Source: an uncultured Clostridium sp.
GTDB lineage: Bacteria; Bacillota; Clostridia; TANB77; CAG-508
Length of the DNA stretch: 27,599 nt
Direction: 5' to 3'
Assembly: GCA_900552555.1 (NCBI GenBank)
Contig: URZW01000020.1
Span: 1-27,599, forward strand
The notes under the pieces were generated by a model. That model had not been told where the DNA came from, made no database searches, and saw only the letters and a list, made by a program, of their open reading frames with translations. The position numbers and the translations under genes are program-made. Of the stretch, positions 24,450-27,599 are shown in pieces. Within the stretch, counting starts at the first letter, position 1, and each line of letters opens with the position of its first letter.

Positions 24450-24477
24450 GGAGAGTTCAAATAGAACTCTCCTTTTT
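24450..24477 (+). terminator. Rho-independent terminator after the adhesin
   Basis: A perfect 9-bp stem GGAGAGTTC (24450-24458) with GAACTCTCC (24464-24472), loop AAATA, followed by five T. It starts 10 bases after the adhesin stop, so the short C-terminus is not due to a lost downstream exon in another frame. Confidence 0.88.
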
Positions 24478-24499
24478 GAAAAAAGAAAGGATTGATAAA

Positions 24500-25102
24500 A
24501 TGAAAAATACAAAATTAAAACAAATGGAAGAGTTAGATGCTAAAATTGAAAAGACAAATTATGACTTATCAGGGTTGGAATCAAGAAAAAAAGAAATGGA
24601 AGATAGCAAATTTGATAAACAACAAAACATAGAAAAATTAGAAGAAGAGAAAAGAACAATATTAGCCAAAACGGATAAAATGAACAGATTAGAAAAAATA
24701 ATTTATATAGCATTTGCATCAAAAAATGATTTGAAACAGGTAGATTTATTAAATGCAAAAATTACAGAATTAAGAAATGAAAAAGATAGCATTCAAAATA
24801 AAATTGATATTCAAAATAAATTATATGCAGATACGATTAAAGAAAAAGATAATTATATAGAACAAAGAAAACAATTATATGTTGAAAATACAATGACTAA
24901 TGTACAAGAAAAAGAAGATATAGTAAAAACAACTCATGTAGAGGATTTGGCTAGAATTCATAAGATTGCTAAACAATATGAAGGTAGTGAAATTATGAAA
25001 AAGTTATCACAGACAATAGAAAAATATGTTGATAAGCTGTTGGGAAATACAGAAGAAAATGAAAAAAATGCATTAGAAAAAGAAGATGAGGCAGAAGCAT
25101 AA
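24500..25102 (+). CDS. Coiled-coil ICE protein (DUF4315-like start)
   Basis: A 200-residue, highly charged coiled-coil protein. The first 40 residues (KLKQMEELDAKIEKTNYDL and on) resemble the short DUF4315 proteins found after the adhesin in Tn1549-like elements; the rest continues as coiled coil and ends with ARIHKIAKQYEGSEIMKKL. ATG 24500 is chosen, with AGAAAGGA about ten bases upstream; an in-frame TTG at 24476 lies inside the terminator. Function unknown. Confidence 0.6.
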   Translation: MKNTKLKQMEELDAKIEKTNYDLSGLESRKKEMEDSKFDKQQNIEKLEEEKRTILAKTDKMNRLEKIIYIAFASKNDLKQVDLLNAKITELRNEKDSIQNKIDIQNKLYADTIKEKDNYIEQRKQLYVENTMTNVQEKEDIVKTTHVEDLARIHKIAKQYEGSEIMKKLSQTIEKYVDKLLGNTEENEKNALEKEDEAEA

Positions 25103-25113
25103 AAGGAGAAATT

Positions 25114-25230
25114 TTGAAAGAAGTAATAGTAAAGAAAATAAAAAAAGGAAATGCAGGATATAAAAAGATTTATTCTGTAATAGTTCATAATGTAAAAAAT
25201 AAGAAAAAATCAAGAAAACAAAGAAGGTGA
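25114..25230 (+). CDS. Small basic protein, 38 residues
   Basis: TTG at 25114 follows AAGGAGA by about six bases. The product (KEVIVKKIKKGNAGYKKIYS and a KKKSRKQRR end) is very basic, with no known domain. Its TGA overlaps the GTG start of the next gene (GTGA), which supports it being translated. Function unknown. Confidence 0.45.
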   Translation: MKEVIVKKIKKGNAGYKKIYSVIVHNVKNKKKSRKQRR

Positions 25231-25973
25231 TTAATATAGATGAGAAAGTACAAGAATTAATAAACAGTACAGATAAAATAGCAAAGGAAATATTTGAAAA
25301 TCCAAATAAAATGAGAGATTTTTTAAAAACATTAGCCAAAATGTATAATACAAGTTATAATAATATTTTGCTATTGAAATCACAAAAAGAGAATGTATCA
25401 TTTGTAGCAACCAAAGAAGAATATCAAAAATATAAATATAAAATCAAAGATGATGAAAAACCACTTGAAATAATAAAAAGAATAAAAATAAATAATGATG
25501 TTAAATTTAAAGTGGTGGAAGTTTATGATATATCACAAACAAATGCTATAAAAAAACAGAAAGAATATAAAAAGGAATATGTAGATGTAATTTTAAAAGG
25601 AATGTGTGAGAGAAGAAATCTATATTATGATCCTAATAATCAAATGGAAAATATTGAATCAATTGTAAATGATATAAGTAATAATACAAGAAGTTTAAAT
25701 ATATCATATTTTGATATTGACAGATATGCAAGTCAAAGACAAGCAGAAGTTATTGCAACAATTTTTGCAGTAGCAAAGAAATTGGGGATTAATACAAGAA
25801 ATTACAATTTAACAGAGGTATGCAAATGGGGAGTAGAGAAAGAAAATAGAAGTTTAAAGGAAAGTTTAAAATATATGCAAAAATTTGTTAATTACTTTGT
25901 TAAAGATTTTGAGGCACAAGAAAAAATATATAGAATAGAACATCAAAAAGAAGATGAAGAAGAAATGGAATAA
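25227..25973 (+). CDS. ArdC/LtrC-N-domain protein (antirestriction-type)
   Basis: A 248-residue protein. Residues 1-115 match the ArdC N-terminal domain: a helical start, YNTSYNNILLLKSQ (usually YSxxNxxLILxQ), FVATKEEYQKYKYKIKDDEK and the strand FKVVEVYDISQT. ArdC-type proteins bind single-stranded DNA and protect incoming DNA from restriction. The C-terminal part (YASQRQAEVIATIFAVAKKLG, in the place of the metallopeptidase part) has no HExxH motif, so the peptidase domain seems absent or degenerate. GTG at 25227 overlaps the previous stop; the SD is AAGAAGG. Acidic C-terminus (EDEEEME). Confidence 0.6.
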   Translation: MINIDEKVQELINSTDKIAKEIFENPNKMRDFLKTLAKMYNTSYNNILLLKSQKENVSFVATKEEYQKYKYKIKDDEKPLEIIKRIKINNDVKFKVVEVYDISQTNAIKKQKEYKKEYVDVILKGMCERRNLYYDPNNQMENIESIVNDISNNTRSLNISYFDIDRYASQRQAEVIATIFAVAKKLGINTRNYNLTEVCKWGVEKENRSLKESLKYMQKFVNYFVKDFEAQEKIYRIEHQKEDEEEME

Positions 25974-25997
25974 GGAATTCATTCAAGAAAGGGTATT

Positions 25998-26630
25998 ATG
26001 GAAGAAAAATTTTCAATAAAAATGAATAAAGATGAAATGTTAAGATACTACGAAAATAAAATTGTAGAAGATGGAATAAAAAGTTGTACCGAATTTAATA
26101 CAATAGTGAATCTAAGAGATTATAACACTAATGAAATAAAGTTAGAAAAATATAAAAATCAAATATTGCAATTATTATATCGAGATGAAAGAGTAGCCGA
26201 TGTAGTGATTGATGATGAATTTAATGTAGATATGGTTTTTTATACTGATTATTGTCCATTTTATTATGATGACGAAAAAAATGTTATATATAATGAAATA
26301 ATGGATAGTCCAACTTATCAGGGAATAGAATTGGCGGAATTTGTTGGATATATGGGAAAAAGAATAATAGAAGATTCTTATATAAGTACAAGAAATTTAA
26401 TTAATAACTATGTTCAAACTAAAAATTTAAAAGATACAGATAAAGAAATTTTAGCAAATTTTCTGAAAAAAAGTATTATAGAAACAGGATTTACAGAAAA
26501 GTATATTGATAATATAAATGTATTTGTAACTTATAAAAATTTCCAAGAATTAGAAAAAGGATTAATCGAAATTGTAAAACAAAAGAATAATGAATCACTA
26601 AAAAAAATTGAAGAGGAAGAATTTGAATAA
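25998..26630 (+). CDS. Hypothetical ICE protein ending in EEEEFE
   Basis: A 210-residue soluble protein I do not recognise. The N-terminal half includes VVIDDEFNVDMVFYTDYCPF, an acidic-aromatic stretch; the rest is helical. It ends with the same EEFE tail as four other proteins in the element. GAAAGGG lies about five bases before the ATG at 25998. It is the last gene before a terminator and is probably accessory. Confidence 0.6.
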   Translation: MEEKFSIKMNKDEMLRYYENKIVEDGIKSCTEFNTIVNLRDYNTNEIKLEKYKNQILQLLYRDERVADVVIDDEFNVDMVFYTDYCPFYYDDEKNVIYNEIMDSPTYQGIELAEFVGYMGKRIIEDSYISTRNLINNYVQTKNLKDTDKEILANFLKKSIIETGFTEKYIDNINVFVTYKNFQELEKGLIEIVKQKNNESLKKIEEEEFE

Positions 26631-26642
26631 TAAAAATAAAGG

Positions 26643-26672
26643 CTCTAGCTTATAAAACGGCTAGAGTTTTTT
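26643..26672 (+). terminator. Rho-independent terminator
   Basis: CTCTAGC (26643-26649) pairs with GCTAGAG (26660-26666), followed by six T. It ends the operon carrying the ArdC-like and EEFE-tail genes. Confidence 0.85.
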
Positions 26673-26909
26673 ATTTACTAAAAAAGAATAAGAGAACGAG
26701 AGATGCCATAAACTCGTTGTAAAATAAAAAAGTGATAGCTCTGGTGGAGGCGATGCTATAAAATCCATTCGTATGATTACAAAAAATCTATTTGTAAGAA
26801 ATGCGTCAGTGAGATTTTGTAACACATACTCACAATAACTAAAGAGTTTCAGGAGGCAAAACTTGTAAGAGGGATACACAAGTGTAAAAAGTTTGGGCAA
26901 GGATGGACA
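26673..26909. other. Intergenic region without a supported gene
   Basis: I see no convincing gene here on either strand. Short inverted repeats are present: AACGAG (26695-26700) with CTCGTT (26713-26718), and ATAGC with GCTAT flanking TCTGGTGGAGGCGAT. AGGAGG at 26851-26856 is followed after six bases by TTG TAA, that is a start directly followed by a stop, so it leads nowhere as written. A regulatory leader or a decayed small gene is possible. Confidence 0.4.
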
Positions 26910-27020
26910 ATGTTATTTTATATAACAGCATTTGTGGTAAATATTATTATTTACATACTAGATTATCATAAACGAAGTGATGGGATGAGGGGTTTCGTTT
27001 ATGGTGTATTATTTTTTTGA
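26910..27020 (+). CDS. Possible small membrane protein, 36 residues
   Basis: ATG 26910 opens a short frame with one hydrophobic stretch (MLFYITAFVVNIIIYIL) and a polar end. The frame is open further upstream (LVRGIHKCKKFGQGWT) after an AGGAGG at 26851, but there is no start codon in it at the right distance. No family recognised; this is a weak call based on hydrophobic character only. Confidence 0.3.
   Translation: MLFYITAFVVNIIIYILDYHKRSDGMRGFVYGVLFF
26967..27003. repeat. 10-bp perfect inverted repeat
   Basis: CATAAACGAA (26967-26976) and TTCGTTTATG (26994-27003) are exact reverse complements separated by 17 bases. It lies upstream of the recombinase promoter and may be a regulator site or an RNA hairpin. 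Confidence 0.6.
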
Positions 27021-27097
27021 ATATAAGGGGATAATACATCATTTTACTCGTTCAAGGATTTCAGGGTTTCAAATTTTTATAAATTTGTGAAGATAAG

Positions 27098-27126
27098 TTG
27101 ACAATTGGTTTAAACAGAGTTAATAT
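27098..27126 (+). promoter_or_regulatory. Sigma-70 promoter of the recombinase gene
   Basis: TTGACA (27098-27103), a 17-base spacer, and TAATAT (27121-27126): a consensus -35 box with near-consensus -10. A small inverted repeat ATAAC-GAGAT-GTTAT (27137-27151) sits at the expected transcription start and could be an operator. The SD AGGAGGAG at 27184-27191 and ATG at 27195 follow. Confidence 0.8.
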
Positions 27127-27194
27127 CACATATAATATAACGAGATGTTATCAAATTTATTAAAAAATTCTAGGGATACGATTAGGAGGAGAAC

Positions 27195-27599
27195 ATGGAT
27201 AGAAAATGTGCAATTTATAATAGAATTAGTGTTGAAAATAAAACACAATTAGAAAAAATAAGAAATATACTGATAGAATATTGTCAAAAAGCTCTTGGTA
27301 TAAAGGATTATATTTTGTTTGAAGAAATTGGCTCTGTCGATGGAAAAAGAAAAGAATTTGAAGATATGATTGATAGAATACATAAAGGAGAATTTACTGA
27401 TTTATTAGTTTATCATCCAAATAGAATATATAGAGCAGAGTATAATAAAGAAAAATTTGATAATATTATAAATGATATTGATAAATATGCAGTCTTACAT
27501 AGTGTTGTCTTTGAATATGAAAGTAGTCCAGTAATAGATAAATACTTAGCAGTATTAAAGAAAGAAAATGAATATTTTGAAAAATATTTCTCTTCGTTG
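27195..27599 (+). CDS. Serine recombinase, N-terminal part (runs off the window)
   Basis: 135 codons are visible and the frame is still open at the window end. The start RKCAIYNRISVENK matches the resolvase domain, with the nucleophile Ser12, and LLVYHPNRIYRAEYN corresponds to the conserved Arg-rich LSR-like segment (usually VxxxDRLxRN). Serine recombinases of this kind integrate and excise ICEs; it is the probable recombinase of this element, adjacent to the right attachment site that would lie beyond the window. Whether it is a large serine recombinase or a small resolvase cannot be told. The visible part has no CGG codon. Confidence 0.75.
   Translation, partial: MDRKCAIYNRISVENKTQLEKIRNILIEYCQKALGIKDYILFEEIGSVDGKRKEFEDMIDRIHKGEFTDLLVYHPNRIYRAEYNKEKFDNIINDIDKYAVLHSVVFEYESSPVIDKYLAVLKKENEYFEKYFSSL

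Noticed and set aside
26661..26900. Minus-strand ORF of 79 codons
   Set aside because: No recognisable domain, no good SD, overlaps a terminator; looks like a chance frame in A+T-rich DNA.
1..27599. CRISPR arrays, tRNA or rRNA genes, insertion sequences
   Set aside because: No regularly spaced repeats, no tRNA cloverleaf or rRNA sequence and no transposase were seen. In particular no tRNA gene that could explain CGG recoding lies in this window.

Overview
The window is strongly A+T-rich, with A/T-ending codons, AGA as the main arginine codon and Shine-Dalgarno (SD) sequences of the AGGAGG type. This points to an anaerobic low-GC Firmicute, probably an uncultured gut clostridium; I cannot name the species. 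Positions 1 to about 4300 are ordinary chromosome: a NUDIX hydrolase, a broken 3-methyladenine DNA glycosylase I gene, an inositol-monophosphatase-family enzyme, yebC and an rlmD/rumA-type 23S rRNA uracil methyltransferase. From roughly 4.3 kb to the right edge, and beyond it, lies an integrative conjugative element (ICE) of the broad Tn1549-like Firmicute type. It may begin at the 3' end of rlmD, a known ICE target.

ICE layout, all on the + strand: metK; an early accessory block (small membrane protein, DUF3560 protein, ArdA-like antirestriction protein, two related small proteins); a hairpin-rich oriT candidate; a MobC-like accessory protein and a MobL-type relaxase; then the type IV secretion operon (VirD4 coupling protein, VirB2-like pilin, TrbL/VirB6-like channel protein, a small membrane protein, PrgI, a VirB4-associated protein, a DNA methyltransferase, VirB4, M23 peptidase, several small or unknown proteins, a sortase). 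A surface module follows (thioester-domain adhesin with SpaA/CnaB-type repeats), then coiled-coil, ArdC-like and unknown proteins, and a promoter driving a serine recombinase that runs off the window. The antirestriction proteins, methyltransferase and SAM synthetase look like a restriction-evasion set, and the sortase and adhesin could promote contact with recipients or surfaces.

The most striking observation: five genes of the transfer region (virD4 three times, trbL-like, the small membrane gene after it, virB4, sortase) are each interrupted by one extra C placed directly before a glycine codon GGA or GGT. In the incoming frame each site reads as a CGG codon. I scanned every CGG trinucleotide in the window: CGG occurs in frame in a gene exactly seven times, and all seven are +1 frameshift junctions. 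CGG is never used as an ordinary arginine codon here. Skipping the C restores conserved cores, including the VirB4 P-loop, the VirD4 Walker B region and SRGRN motif, and the sortase His, Cys and Arg residues. This looks like systematic +1 recoding at an unassigned or starved CGG codon. Two further transfer genes appear to start at AUC and AUA. A sequencing artefact must be excluded, but the regularity argues against random error.
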